The notes beneath the pieces were generated by a model. It was not told the origin of the DNA. It saw only the letters and a list, made by a program, of their open reading frames with translations, and did not search any database. From Stieleria magnilauensis (lineage in GTDB: Bacteria > Planctomycetota > Planctomycetia > Pirellulales > Pirellulaceae), in contig CP036432.1 in NCBI GenBank assembly GCA_007753675.1, positions 7,504,233 through 7,568,232 of the forward strand: DNA of 64,000 bases, read 5' to 3'. Below, one piece after another: positions 8,240 through 16,351 of this stretch; position 1 is the stretch's first letter; every line of letters begins with the position of its first letter. Position numbers and translations under genes: made by a program.

Positions 8240-9952
8240 TTAAAGTGTGCCCGGCATGCGGTCGTAAACAACGCTTTGGAAATACAGCAGACGTTCCAGG
8301 TTTTCACCGGCGATCCAAACGGCGGCCGACAGCGCGGCACAGCCCGCACCGACCAGGGGCAAAAACGGACACAACATGAACGCCAGCCCGGCCAGCAGCG
8401 TGGCGACGACGGCACTGAAGTTTCTCATCCGCAACGTCTCGCCGAGATGCTGATGCACCAGCCGCCGCGAACGCCGGTCATAGGGATCCTCGGAACCGTC
8501 AGGGGCGCGATACAACCGACGTTCACGCGTCCATTTCCACCAGCCCGCAACGGCACCGGCCAAGCACAACAACGCGGCGGTGACGCCGAATCCGGTCAAC
8601 GCAAACACGACCGCCGCGACGATCGGTCCGCAGGTCAGCGACGTGCCGAAGAAACGCGGCAACGTTCGCCCGCTTCGCCAAGGCCGCCGCTTGGTGGCGA
8701 TGTAAATCATCGCGCTGCAATACAACCCCGCCAGCCCGACCGGAATCGACGCGACCAGCAACGCCCGTCCGGCCCAAGCGGGGATCCATTCGGTCGGAAT
8801 CCATTGTTGGATCGATGTCGGGATCCAATCCCAGACCACCGGCAGCAACAGCAGCGCGATGGCACCCGCCAGCAGCCCCATGAATTTGCCCAGGACGACG
8901 GCTTCGCGACTGAGCCAACTGGTTTTTAATCCCAAGAACACACGCCACATGCGAAGCGGTTGTCCGAGGTGCAGCGGTGCGATCCCGAGGCCCATGTTGC
9001 CGATCGCGAATGCCGAAAGCGCCGCGGCGATCGGCACGGCGTCAGGGACGCTGATTCCCACCGCGGTCAACACCAAGGTGGCGAGCGATTCGGCGATCAG
9101 AATGCCGACGGCGATCTGCGTCGCGACCAGCATCACGGCCAACGGCCAATGACTTTCGGCAACCTCGTCGACGTTCTCGTCTTGGGGACGTGTCAGCGCG
9201 GGATCGAGCGAGGTTTCCGCAACATAACGTGTGGTCGGTCGCGTGATGACTGACGACGGTGACGAGGGGACGAGCGTGTCTTGCCCGGCAACTTCGACAT
9301 CCCCGGTGGGAACCACGGTGATGCGAATCGCCTCGTTCGGACAGGATTGAACGCAGGCCGGTGCTTCACCAACGCTCAATCGTTGGTGGCACATGTCACA
9401 CTTGCGAACGATGCCCAAGCGATCGCTGTATTGCGGCACTTCGTAGGGGCACATCATCGTGCAGTATTTGCATCCGATGCATTGGTCGTCCAAGTGGCGC
9501 ACGATCCCCGTGACCGGGTCTTTGTCGTAGGCCTTGACCGGGCACCCGTTCAGGCATCCGGGGTCTTCGCAGTGGTGGCAGGCGGTGGTGACATGTTGGA
9601 TCGCGGCGGCGTCGGCATAATCGGGATCGCCGATCAGCAGCGTCCCGACTCGGCGCCAGGATTCGTCTTCCTCCAATCCGTTCAGCGTGTGGCAGGCCAC
9701 CACGCAGGCTTTGCATCCGCTGCACGCATTCAGATCAACTTCGAAGGCGAATTGTTCGTTCGGTCCTGGGGCCGTCGCCGGCAACAGGCTGCGATAGTAT
9801 TTTTCTTGTGCCGGTGCGGTCGTCGTGCCGGACGACTCGTGGTCGGTGTGCCAGTCGCTGAACTGTTCGACGGCGCTGAGCTGTTGTTGCTCATGCAGCA
9901 GTTGCCCGACCAGTTCGGGTTGTCGGTTGACGACGGGAAGCATAGTGCTCAT
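8240..9952 (-). CDS. DmsB-DmsC fusion: four-cluster ferredoxin plus membrane anchor
   Basis: A 570-residue fusion. Residues about 65-240 form a DmsB/NrfC-type ferredoxin with four cysteine blocks: CSGCKACVVAC, CHHCEDPGCLNGC, CIGCKYCTMMC and the fourth with CDMCHQRL plus CVQSC. Residues about 270-560 are hydrophobic with around eight membrane segments, resembling the DmsC/NrfD quinol-oxidising anchor. The family passes electrons from menaquinol to a molybdoenzyme. The gene lies 15 bp after the GAF gene and 12 bp before narB, so it is the obvious partner of the nitrate reductase. Having a quinol-linked module beside an assimilatory reductase is unusual, since known partners are ferredoxin, flavodoxin or an NADH flavoprotein. 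Confidence 0.85.
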   Translation of the reverse strand: MSTMLPVVNRQPELVGQLLHEQQQLSAVEQFSDWHTDHESSGTTTAPAQEKYYRSLLPATAPGPNEQFAFEVDLNACSGCKACVVACHTLNGLEEDESWRRVGTLLIGDPDYADAAAIQHVTTACHHCEDPGCLNGCPVKAYDKDPVTGIVRHLDDQCIGCKYCTMMCPYEVPQYSDRLGIVRKCDMCHQRLSVGEAPACVQSCPNEAIRITVVPTGDVEVAGQDTLVPSSPSSVITRPTTRYVAETSLDPALTRPQDENVDEVAESHWPLAVMLVATQIAVGILIAESLATLVLTAVGISVPDAVPIAAALSAFAIGNMGLGIAPLHLGQPLRMWRVFLGLKTSWLSREAVVLGKFMGLLAGAIALLLLPVVWDWIPTSIQQWIPTEWIPAWAGRALLVASIPVGLAGLYCSAMIYIATKRRPWRSGRTLPRFFGTSLTCGPIVAAVVFALTGFGVTAALLCLAGAVAGWWKWTRERRLYRAPDGSEDPYDRRSRRLVHQHLGETLRMRNFSAVVATLLAGLAFMLCPFLPLVGAGCAALSAAVWIAGENLERLLYFQSVVYDRMPGTL

Positions 9953-9967
9953 TGCGTTTCTCTTCCC

Positions 9968-10819
9968 TTACAGCAACAACGTCAGGATATTCGTCATGCG
10001 ATCTTGTTCAAAAAACGGGATCGCGACACCTTTACAAGGCGATCCACCGCGGAAGGGACGACCCGAGTAAACGATGTCGGGATCCTCGCTGATCGTGGCG
10101 ACACCGGACGTGTAGGCCAGACCGGGAAGCGTGCCTTCCAACGGTACGGTCTGGTCGACCTCGTACATCAGCGATTGTTCCAGGCGTTGATAGGCGCGCG
10201 ATTCCAACAGCAAGTGGTCCTCGGCGCACCGCCAGACCTCGTACCCGCGAGCGATCGGGGCGGAGTCGGAGCTGATCAGAACGGCCGTCGCCAGAAAGTC
10301 TTCGCCGAAGACCGGGAGTCCGATCGCGACTTGCAACGATTCGGCGGACGCACCGGCGGCACGCAGGAAGCCGGGATGACTGGGAAGGTTGTCGTGGATG
10401 ACAAAGCTGAGGTTGCGCCAAACCTGTCCGGGCAATCCCATGCCCTTTTCGAAACGCACGAACGAGCTGACGTTTTGGAATCGATCCAGCGGACCGTAGT
10501 AGCCCTGCGTGAGGTTCAGATCATCGAATTCGCTAATCGGCTGCCAGATCTCCATCACCCCGACGGTCTCGTCGCTGGCGCTGCCGACCCAAACGATCAC
10601 TGAAGCGATCTCTTCGCAGCGATAGATGGGAACGCACATCGCGACCGCGTCTGCTTCGCCCTCGACGGACTGTTTGATCGTGGGCAATCCTGTCTCGAGC
10701 GAGGCGGCGATCGCGCGATCGGCGACCGGGATCGAGCAAGTTGGTGACGCACCGCTGTCGTCGATCTCCAACACGATCATGTTGGTCAAGAACGAATGAT
10801 TAGATGTGGCTGTGATCAT
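9968..10819 (-). CDS. GAF-domain protein of the nitrate operon
   Basis: A 283-residue soluble protein. The centre (about 130-220) reads like a GAF domain: FEKGMGLPGQVWRN, then FLRAAGASAESLQVAIGLPV and a following strand ATAVLISSD. The N-terminal part (VAMCVPIYRCEEIASVIVWV) and the C-terminal part (SPCKGVAIPFF) may form additional GAF-like half-folds. No catalytic or DNA-binding domain is visible. It lies between an ATPase gene and the DmsBC fusion with spacings of 21 and 15 bp. GAF domains bind small ligands, so a sensing or regulatory role in nitrate uptake or reduction is plausible but not demonstrated. Confidence 0.75.
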   Translation of the reverse strand: MITATSNHSFLTNMIVLEIDDSGASPTCSIPVADRAIAASLETGLPTIKQSVEGEADAVAMCVPIYRCEEIASVIVWVGSASDETVGVMEIWQPISEFDDLNLTQGYYGPLDRFQNVSSFVRFEKGMGLPGQVWRNLSFVIHDNLPSHPGFLRAAGASAESLQVAIGLPVFGEDFLATAVLISSDSAPIARGYEVWRCAEDHLLLESRAYQRLEQSLMYEVDQTVPLEGTLPGLAYTSGVATISEDPDIVYSGRPFRGGSPCKGVAIPFFEQDRMTNILTLLL

Positions 10820-10840
10820 AGTGTTCCTACGGCTTCGCGA

Positions 10841-11692
10841 TTAAACGCCGACCGCTTCGGGCTCCTGCTCGGCTTGTTTTTTCGCCTCCAACGCTTCCGC
10901 ATCGGCTTTTAATTTCTTGTGGTCTTGGTCCTCGAGGAACTGAATCATGTCGCCCCGCAAGTCGTAGTACTGGGGATGATCGAGGACTTCGGCGCGGACC
11001 CTTGGTCTGTCAAACGGCATTTCAAACACCTTGCCGACGCGTGCCCGCGGACCGTTGGTCATCATCACGACCCTGTCGCTCATGAACAGCGCTTCGTCGA
11101 CATCGTGCGTGATCATCAACGTGGTGACTTTGTCGCGGACGAGGATCTCCAACAGGATTTCTTGCAGTTCCATCCGGGTGAGCGAGTCGAGCATTCCGAA
11201 CGGTTCGTCCAACAGCAACATCTTCGGTTTCAAGGCAAACGCCCGCGCGATCCCGACGCGTTGCTGCATGCCCTGGCTGAGTGCCGAGGCCCGCGTGTGG
11301 AGGCTATTGCCGAGACCGACTAGGGTCAGGTAGTACCCGGCGATGTCGTGCCGTTGGGCCTTGGTGCCGTGCGGATAAACCTGGTTGACGCCCAGCAGCA
11401 CGTTCTCCATGGCCGTCATCCATGGCATCAAGCATGGCGATTGAAAGACCACGCCACGGTCCGGACCCGGCCCTTCGATTTCGTGGCCGTCGATGACGAT
11501 GCCGCCGTCGCTGATCGGGTTGAGTCCGGCGGTCATGGTCAACACGGTGCTTTTACCGCACCCGGAATGGCCGAGCAGACAGATGTACTCGCCTTTCGCC
11601 ATGTTCAAGTTGAATTCTTCGACAATGACCGCGGGCCCATTGGGCGTGTCGTAGGTCTTGCCGAGACGAAACATTTCTACATAACCGGCCAT
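10841..11692 (-). CDS. nrtD: Nitrate ABC transporter ATP-binding protein (NrtD-like)
   Basis: A 283-residue ABC ATPase with Walker [10 protein letters not shown] (about 42-50), signature [14 protein letters not shown], Walker [13 protein letters not shown] and the H-loop THDVDEA. It belongs to the nitrate/sulfonate/taurine group of importers. The C-terminal tail (about 250-283) is charged and alanine-rich ([20 protein letters not shown]). It lies 21 bp upstream of the GAF gene and 245 bp after the other ATPase gene, with a palindromic repeat between them. Assignment to nitrate is by operon context. Confidence 0.88.
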   Translation of the reverse strand: MAGYVEMFRLGKTYDTPNGPAVIVEEFNLNMAKGEYICLLGHSGCGKSTVLTMTAGLNPISDGGIVIDGHEIEGPGPDRGVVFQSPCLMPWMTAMENVLLGVNQVYPHGTKAQRHDIAGYYLTLVGLGNSLHTRASALSQGMQQRVGIARAFALKPKMLLLDEPFGMLDSLTRMELQEILLEILVRDKVTTLMITHDVDEALFMSDRVVMMTNGPRARVGKVFEMPFDRPRVRAEVLDHPQYYDLRGDMIQFLEDQDHKKLKADAEALEAKKQAEQEPEAVGV

Positions 11693-11937
11693 GGGTCCGC
11701 CTTGTGGGGTTCTGTGGTTGTTCGTGTTGGTGTGTGGAAGGAGTCAAGCCGGTACGGGGCCGGATGACAGGCGGGAAACCTTTCCCGCGGGAGTCAGCCC
11801 AATGCCACTTGCTTTGGCACGACAGGCGTTAGCGGCACGGCGCGAGCCGTCCGATTTGACCGTGAAAGACCGGAGGGCTCGCGCCCTGCCGCTAACAAAA
11901 GTTCCCCGGTTGGCGTGAAAGTAAGTGGCATTAATGA
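11693..11937. repeat. Long imperfect palindromic repeat between the two ATPase genes
   Basis: The 245-bp gap is largely filled by a 132-bp nested inverted repeat at 11801-11932. The outer 15-nt arms (11801-11815 and 11918-11932) differ at one position, and a second pair of about 26-nt arms (11828-11853 and 11871-11896) differs at two. It would fold into a very long hairpin in the transcript. It resembles the dispersed palindromic elements elsewhere in this window and may dampen expression of the distal operon. Confidence 0.7.
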
Positions 11938-12870
11938 TTAACCGGCCCGTCCGCGAGGAACTCGCAGACTTCGCGGTTGCAGTTCGGGTAATTCGATGGG
12001 CGGCGCTTCGGACGCCAACGCTTCGTCGTCACGCGACTTCTGTCGCACGGCGACCAGGTAATTGGTGACCGCGTTTCGCAACCCCTTGAAGGTCTCGTTG
12101 TGGTTCAGCGCGGTCTTGTCTCTGGGACGCTCCAGCTCCACCGAAAATGCCGGGCCGAGCGATGCGTTGGGTCCCGGGTTCAGCGGGACAATCCGATCGG
12201 CCAACAAGATCGCTTCGTCGACGTCATTGGTGATCAGCAAGCATGTCTGCCGTTCTTCTTCCCAGATCTTGAGGATCTCTTCCTGCAGCACGCTACGGGT
12301 CAGGGCATCGAGTGCGGACAATGGTTCATCGAGCAGCAGAACGTTGGGTTTCATCGCCAGGGTTCGGGCCAACGACACCCGTTGACGCATCCCACCGGAC
12401 AACTCGTGGGGACGACGATGCACGGCGTGTGACAAGCCGACCATTTCAATGAATTTTTCGACATGGTCGCGTCGCTCGCCGCGTGACCAATGCTTGAACA
12501 CTCGATCGACCGACAGGGCGATGTTGCCGCGAACGGTCAGCCAGGGCAGCAGCGAATAGTTTTGGAACACGATGCCGCGTTCTTGGCTCGGCCCCTTGAT
12601 GATTTCGTTGTCCATCACGATCTCGCCACTGTCCGGGATCTCAAGTCCGGCCAGCAACTTGGTCAACGTTGTTTTTCCGCTGCCGGAGAAACCGACGATC
12701 GCCAGGAATTCGCCCTTGCGCAGATTCAGATTGATATTGCTGAGTACTTCGTTGCGCGTGACACCACTCCCATACCCTTTGCAGACCGCCCGCATGGAAA
12801 TCAGCGGGTCGGGCGGCGCGGGTCTGGCAATCGCTTTGGATCGGGGTCGATCAAGAACTGCGACGCTCAT
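11938..12870 (-). CDS. nrtC: Nitrate ABC transporter ATP-binding protein (NrtC-like, single-domain)
   Basis: A 310-residue ABC ATPase with Walker A GFSGSGKTT (about 60-68), Q-loop in VFQNYSLLPW, signature LSGGMRQRVSLARTLAM, Walker B LLLDEPLSALD and switch region TNDVDEA. Cyanobacterial NrtC carries an extra C-terminal NrtA-like domain; this protein does not, having only a proline/arginine-rich tail. The switch Asn replaces the more usual His (TND instead of THD), which could lower ATPase activity in this subunit and may make the two ATPases a non-equivalent pair. It lies 41 bp after the permease gene. Confidence 0.88.
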   Translation of the reverse strand: MSVAVLDRPRSKAIARPAPPDPLISMRAVCKGYGSGVTRNEVLSNINLNLRKGEFLAIVGFSGSGKTTLTKLLAGLEIPDSGEIVMDNEIIKGPSQERGIVFQNYSLLPWLTVRGNIALSVDRVFKHWSRGERRDHVEKFIEMVGLSHAVHRRPHELSGGMRQRVSLARTLAMKPNVLLLDEPLSALDALTRSVLQEEILKIWEEERQTCLLITNDVDEAILLADRIVPLNPGPNASLGPAFSVELERPRDKTALNHNETFKGLRNAVTNYLVAVRQKSRDDEALASEAPPIELPELQPRSLRVPRGRAG

Positions 12871-12911
12871 CGTTTTTCTGGGGGTGTGAGGATTCGAGAG
12901 AAAAGAATGGG

Positions 12912-14027
12912 TTAGGCAGCTTGCGGGTCACCGAAGCTGACCAGGTTCCGCATGAAGATCATGATTCGATCGAGCAACAGTCCGATCAAACCGATGATGA
13001 TCACGCTGAACGCGATGCGGGCGTAGGTCTGGCTGCTACCGTTTTGAAACTCGTCCCAGACGAACTTGCCCAAACCGGGGTTTTGGGCCAGCATGTCGGC
13101 GGCGATCAACACCATCCAACCGACACCCAAACTGATCCGCAGTCCTGCGAACATCAGCGGCAAACTGGCCGGCAGAATGATCTTGAACAGTTGTTGGCTC
13201 CAGGAAAGTTTCAGCACGCGAGCCACGTTCATGTAATCCTTGTCGACGCTTGCCACGCCGAGCGTGGTGTTGACCAGCGTCGGCCACAAGGAACACAACG
13301 AGACCGTGATCGCGGAAATCAAAAACGCTTTGTCGAAAAAGTTCTCGCCGGGTTTGGTGCCCGAGTAGGCCCAGACGATGATCAGGAAAGCCAGTGGCAA
13401 CCAAGCCAGCGGGCTAACCGGTTTGAAGATTTGGATGAAGGGTGTGAGTGCCGCGTTGCACCAGGGGCTCATGCCGCAGAGTACGCCGATCGGGACGGCG
13501 ATCAACGTCGCGATGGCGAATCCGACGAAGACGGTTTTCAAACTGGTGATGATCTGGTCGACGAACGTCGGGGCGCTCGACGGACGATAGTTGGCTGCTT
13601 GAACCGCTTTCTTCTTCAGCACCAAGGCGTTTGCCAGCAGTGTTTCCTTTCGCTCGCCGGTTGCCGATTCGGCCTGCTTGGTCACCGAGTTGGCTTGGGC
13701 CAGCAACGTGACCGCTTGCATCGTTTTTTCCTGCTTGACCTTCAGGTCCTCGGCACGCTGGGCCGAATGCATGGCGAACAATTCCTTGCCGGCCGTCCAG
13801 GTGTCGGTCGGGCTGGGCAGTTGCATGCTGTCGGTGACCACCGTGCGGGCGGCAGCCGACCACAGCAGCAGGAACACGGCGACGGCCGCGACGGGCAGGA
13901 CCACGAATTTCGCGATCCCTTTGAGTTGTTCTTTGACGTCTTCGCCGGCGAGCAGTCTGACGAACGGTTCCAGCGCGGGAAGCCCCGCGACGTCACAGAA
14001 CTTCAGTGCGTTTCCTCTCCAATTCAT
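12912..14027 (-). CDS. nrtB: Nitrate ABC transporter permease (NrtB-like)
   Basis: A 371-residue inner-membrane permease of the nitrate/taurine importer family. The C-terminal about 230 residues contain the transport core with helices and the ATPase-coupling EAA loop (YMNVARVLKLSWSQQLFKII). The protein is longer than usual family members (about 250-280). After a first membrane segment near residues 40-60 there is an insert of about 80 residues, hydrophilic and helix-prone (RAEDLKVKQEKTMQAVTLLA). The open frame continues upstream for 52 codons of proline/arginine-rich sequence with no domain, so the ATG at 14027 was preferred. Next in the operon are two ATPase genes. Confidence 0.85.
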   Translation of the reverse strand: MNWRGNALKFCDVAGLPALEPFVRLLAGEDVKEQLKGIAKFVVLPVAAVAVFLLLWSAAARTVVTDSMQLPSPTDTWTAGKELFAMHSAQRAEDLKVKQEKTMQAVTLLAQANSVTKQAESATGERKETLLANALVLKKKAVQAANYRPSSAPTFVDQIITSLKTVFVGFAIATLIAVPIGVLCGMSPWCNAALTPFIQIFKPVSPLAWLPLAFLIIVWAYSGTKPGENFFDKAFLISAITVSLCSLWPTLVNTTLGVASVDKDYMNVARVLKLSWSQQLFKIILPASLPLMFAGLRISLGVGWMVLIAADMLAQNPGLGKFVWDEFQNGSSQTYARIAFSVIIIGLIGLLLDRIMIFMRNLVSFGDPQAA

Positions 14028-14093
14028 ACGATTCGCTACAAGGTGGTTGGGTATAGGAGTGTGGGATGGTTTCAGTGTTCGGGATCCACGGCC

Positions 14094-14131
14094 GGGTCGG
14101 ACGTCTGGCACCGGACCGAGACGTCCGACCC
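14094..14131 (-). promoter_or_regulatory. Intercistronic stem-loop after the nitrate-binding protein gene
   Basis: A perfect 13-bp stem (14094-14106 with 14119-14131) closes a 12-nt loop, and a further CGGCC/GGCCG pair extends it. There is no T-run, so it is not a classical terminator. A hairpin after the binding-protein gene is a common way to stabilise its mRNA and produce more binding protein than permease. The remaining bases of the 219-bp gap show nothing else clear. Confidence 0.55.
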
Positions 14132-14246
14132 GAATGGCCGCTTCCCGAACATGCAACGGCGAGGCGGTCACCGCGGCATGCACATTTCAAGAGGCTTGGT
14201 CGGCGCGACCGACGTCCGTGCAACGTCGATCGCGCCGAAGGGTGAT

Positions 14247-15749
14247 TCACTGCTTCGCCAGCGATTCGGGATCTTTATTGCCGATCTCAAATCCGTTGAC
14301 GTAGCCCACCGGGTCTTTGGCGTCGTATCGAGTGCCATCGATGAATTCCGTCGTCGCAGCTCGGTAGCCGTCGTAGTCCTCGGCGGGAAAGTCTTCGGCA
14401 GACGCTTTGCCCTCGGCGACCAACATCGCCGCGGCCTTGCGATAGATTTCGGGTTTGTAGATCTCCTTGGCCGTTTCCGCGTACCAACTCGCGGGTTTGC
14501 CTTCGGTGATCTGGCCCCAGCGCCGCATCTGCGTCAAGAACCAGATGCAGTCGCTGTAGTGCGGGTAACTGGCGTAGTATTTAAAGAAGACGTTGAAGTC
14601 GGGCATCGGGCGGACGTCGGTTTCCTGGAACACGAACGTGCCGGTCATGCTGTTGTCGATCACATCTTCGTCCGCTCCGACGTAATCTTTCCCCGACAGA
14701 ATCTTGGCGGCTTCTTGGCGGTTGACCAGCACGCCGTTCTCATCGGTTGCGTCGAGCCATTTGCCGGCGCGGATCAAAGCCTTGATCACCGCGAGGTGCG
14801 TGTTGGGGTGTTTCTCGTCCCACTCTTTGGTCACGCCGAAGACTTTCTCGGGGTTGTTCTTCCAAATGTCATAGTTGGTGGTGACGGGAACACCGATGCC
14901 TTTGACGACGGCTTGTTGATTCCACGGTTCGCCGACGCAGTAACCGAGGATCGTCCCTGCTTCCAGCGTGGCGGGCATCTGGGGCGGCGGGGTCACCGAG
15001 AGCAACACGTCGGCGTCGACGGTCCCTTGGATGTTTTCTTCGGTGTACATCCCCGGATGAATGCCCGCGGCGGCGAGCCAATATCGAATTTCGTAGTTGT
15101 GCGTGCTGACGGGGAAAACCATCCCCATGTTGAAGTCCTTGCCCTCTTGCTTGTACGAATCAACGATCGGTTTGAGCGAGGTCGCGGGAATCGGATGCGG
15201 CGGGGTATCCGATTTCAGTGCCGGGTCATTCTCCTGCATCTGTTCCCAGATTTCATTGCTGACGGTGATCCCGTTGCCGTTGTAATCCAGGCTGTAGGCG
15301 GTGATCACGTGAGCTTGGGTGCCGAACCCGATCGTCGCACCGATCGGCTGACCGGCCAGCATGTGGGCGCCGTCGAGTTGGCCGTCGATCACTCGGTCCA
15401 GCAAAACTTTCCAGTTCGATTGCGCTTCGATTTCGACGTTCAGACCTTCTTCTTCGAAGTAGCCCTTCTCTTTCGCAATCACCAACGGGGCGCAGTCGGT
15501 CAGTTTGATGAAGCCGAATTTTAAGTTTGGTTTTTCGACGTCCAGTATTTCCATCACCGCGGCGCCGGCTTCGCTGTCGTCGCCTGGGGTGGTTTCAAGT
15601 TTCGCTGCGGCGGCTTCGAGGTCTTCCAAGGAGATGTTGGAATCAGAACAGCCGACCAGCAGGGTGCTAATCGAAATCAGCGTGCAAGAGAACAACGCTG
15701 TCGAGAACAGACGCCGCAAAAGTTGAGAGGGAACGGATTTCAAAGGCAC
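14247..15749 (-). CDS. nrtA: Nitrate-binding lipoprotein, NrtA/CmpA family
   Basis: A periplasmic substrate-binding lipoprotein for nitrate (or, in the CmpA branch, bicarbonate). The mature sequence begins the family fold at [20 protein letters not shown] and continues with a type-II binding-protein pattern ([17 protein letters not shown]). The signal peptide ends in the lipobox LLVGC. Two starts are possible: ATG at 15776 without a visible ribosome site, or the in-frame GTG at 15749 preceded by TGGGAG nine bases upstream; the latter is chosen and gives a more typical lipoprotein signal. The protein is about 500 residues, somewhat longer than the family. It is the first gene of the nitrate operon; nitrate is preferred as ligand from the downstream reductases. 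Confidence 0.87.
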   Translation of the reverse strand: MPLKSVPSQLLRRLFSTALFSCTLISISTLLVGCSDSNISLEDLEAAAAKLETTPGDDSEAGAAVMEILDVEKPNLKFGFIKLTDCAPLVIAKEKGYFEEEGLNVEIEAQSNWKVLLDRVIDGQLDGAHMLAGQPIGATIGFGTQAHVITAYSLDYNGNGITVSNEIWEQMQENDPALKSDTPPHPIPATSLKPIVDSYKQEGKDFNMGMVFPVSTHNYEIRYWLAAAGIHPGMYTEENIQGTVDADVLLSVTPPPQMPATLEAGTILGYCVGEPWNQQAVVKGIGVPVTTNYDIWKNNPEKVFGVTKEWDEKHPNTHLAVIKALIRAGKWLDATDENGVLVNRQEAAKILSGKDYVGADEDVIDNSMTGTFVFQETDVRPMPDFNVFFKYYASYPHYSDCIWFLTQMRRWGQITEGKPASWYAETAKEIYKPEIYRKAAAMLVAEGKASAEDFPAEDYDGYRAATTEFIDGTRYDAKDPVGYVNGFEIGNKDPESLAKQ

Positions 15750-15872
15750 TTGGATATACTCCCAGTGGAGAATCATGGAAAAGGTGTGGCATTTTCCGAT
15801 TCAGCCGCGCTTGGCATCGATGGGATGAATCAGAGACGCAGGACTACTGCATCGTCTGTCGGGGTGGGCGAG

Positions 15873-15887
15873 GCACGCCTTGTGCCA
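15873..15887 (-). promoter_or_regulatory. Candidate sigma-54 promoter for the nitrate operon
   Basis: On the minus strand the sequence TGGCACAAGGCGTGC has GG and GC separated by ten bases and matches the -24 element TGGCAC exactly; the -12 element is GTGC instead of TTGC. Transcription would start near 15861, about 110 bases before the GTG start of the binding protein. Because the motif is palindromic it also scores on the plus strand, but that start would be over 450 bp from the channel gene. Confidence 0.35.
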
Positions 15888-16332
15888 AAGCCGATGTCAA
15901 GATCGGGGGGGATCGACAACGTGAGGGAGGTGCGACACAGTGGCCGAGCAAGGTGGAACGATTCACCATAAAGCCAATTGGCGTGAATTCACTTGACAGG
16001 GTGTGGTGGTGGTGATCTGCACCCATTGCGAGCAGCTTCTTGGAGCCCCTGCCCAAGAATCGTGCGAGGGGATTGCTGCTCGTTCCTGAACGTTCGGCAC
16101 GCGACTTTAACGATTGTCGTGACTGTTCACGGTTCGAAAGATTCTTCACCAATCGACGTCATCGATGAGACGATAGAGCACGACATGACGCTCGGATTCG
16201 CCGGAGCCGACGCAGATGTTCACCTGGATGGATTGAAACCGATTGCGACAGGCGGTTGCACGGCTGGTTTCGACCCATCAGGGAGCTTGACATTTCATTC
16301 ATCGTCACCTTCATGGTGACTTACCGTTCCGT

Positions 16333-16342
16333 AAGGAAGGAG
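16333..16342 (+). promoter_or_regulatory. Ribosome-binding site fixing the channel gene start
   Basis: AAGGAAGGAG lies nine bases before the ATG at 16352. It rules out the longer open frame that begins at 16256. Its first bases pair with CTTAC at 16319-16323 in a possible small hairpin that could mask the site. Confidence 0.7.
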
Positions 16343-16351
16343 TCCTACGTG

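Larger units (their letters stand above)
15750..16351. promoter_or_regulatory. Divergent control region between nitrate operon and outer-membrane channel
   Basis: About 600 bp without a supported gene separates the leftward nitrate operon from the rightward channel gene. It contains a sigma-54-like palindrome at 15871-15886, a GGTG-N5-CACC dyad at 16011-16023, a 6-bp perfect hairpin GTCACC/GGTGAC near 16304-16320, and a CTTAC/GTAAG stem immediately before and partly over the ribosome-binding site of the channel gene. The last two could form a regulated leader. Short open frames in the region lack ribosome sites and family features. Confidence 0.5.

Noticed and set aside
12921-15524. Very long open frame antisense to the permease and nitrate-binding genes
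   Set aside because: No domain or signal; it mirrors real genes with clear families, as expected of high-GC antisense frames.
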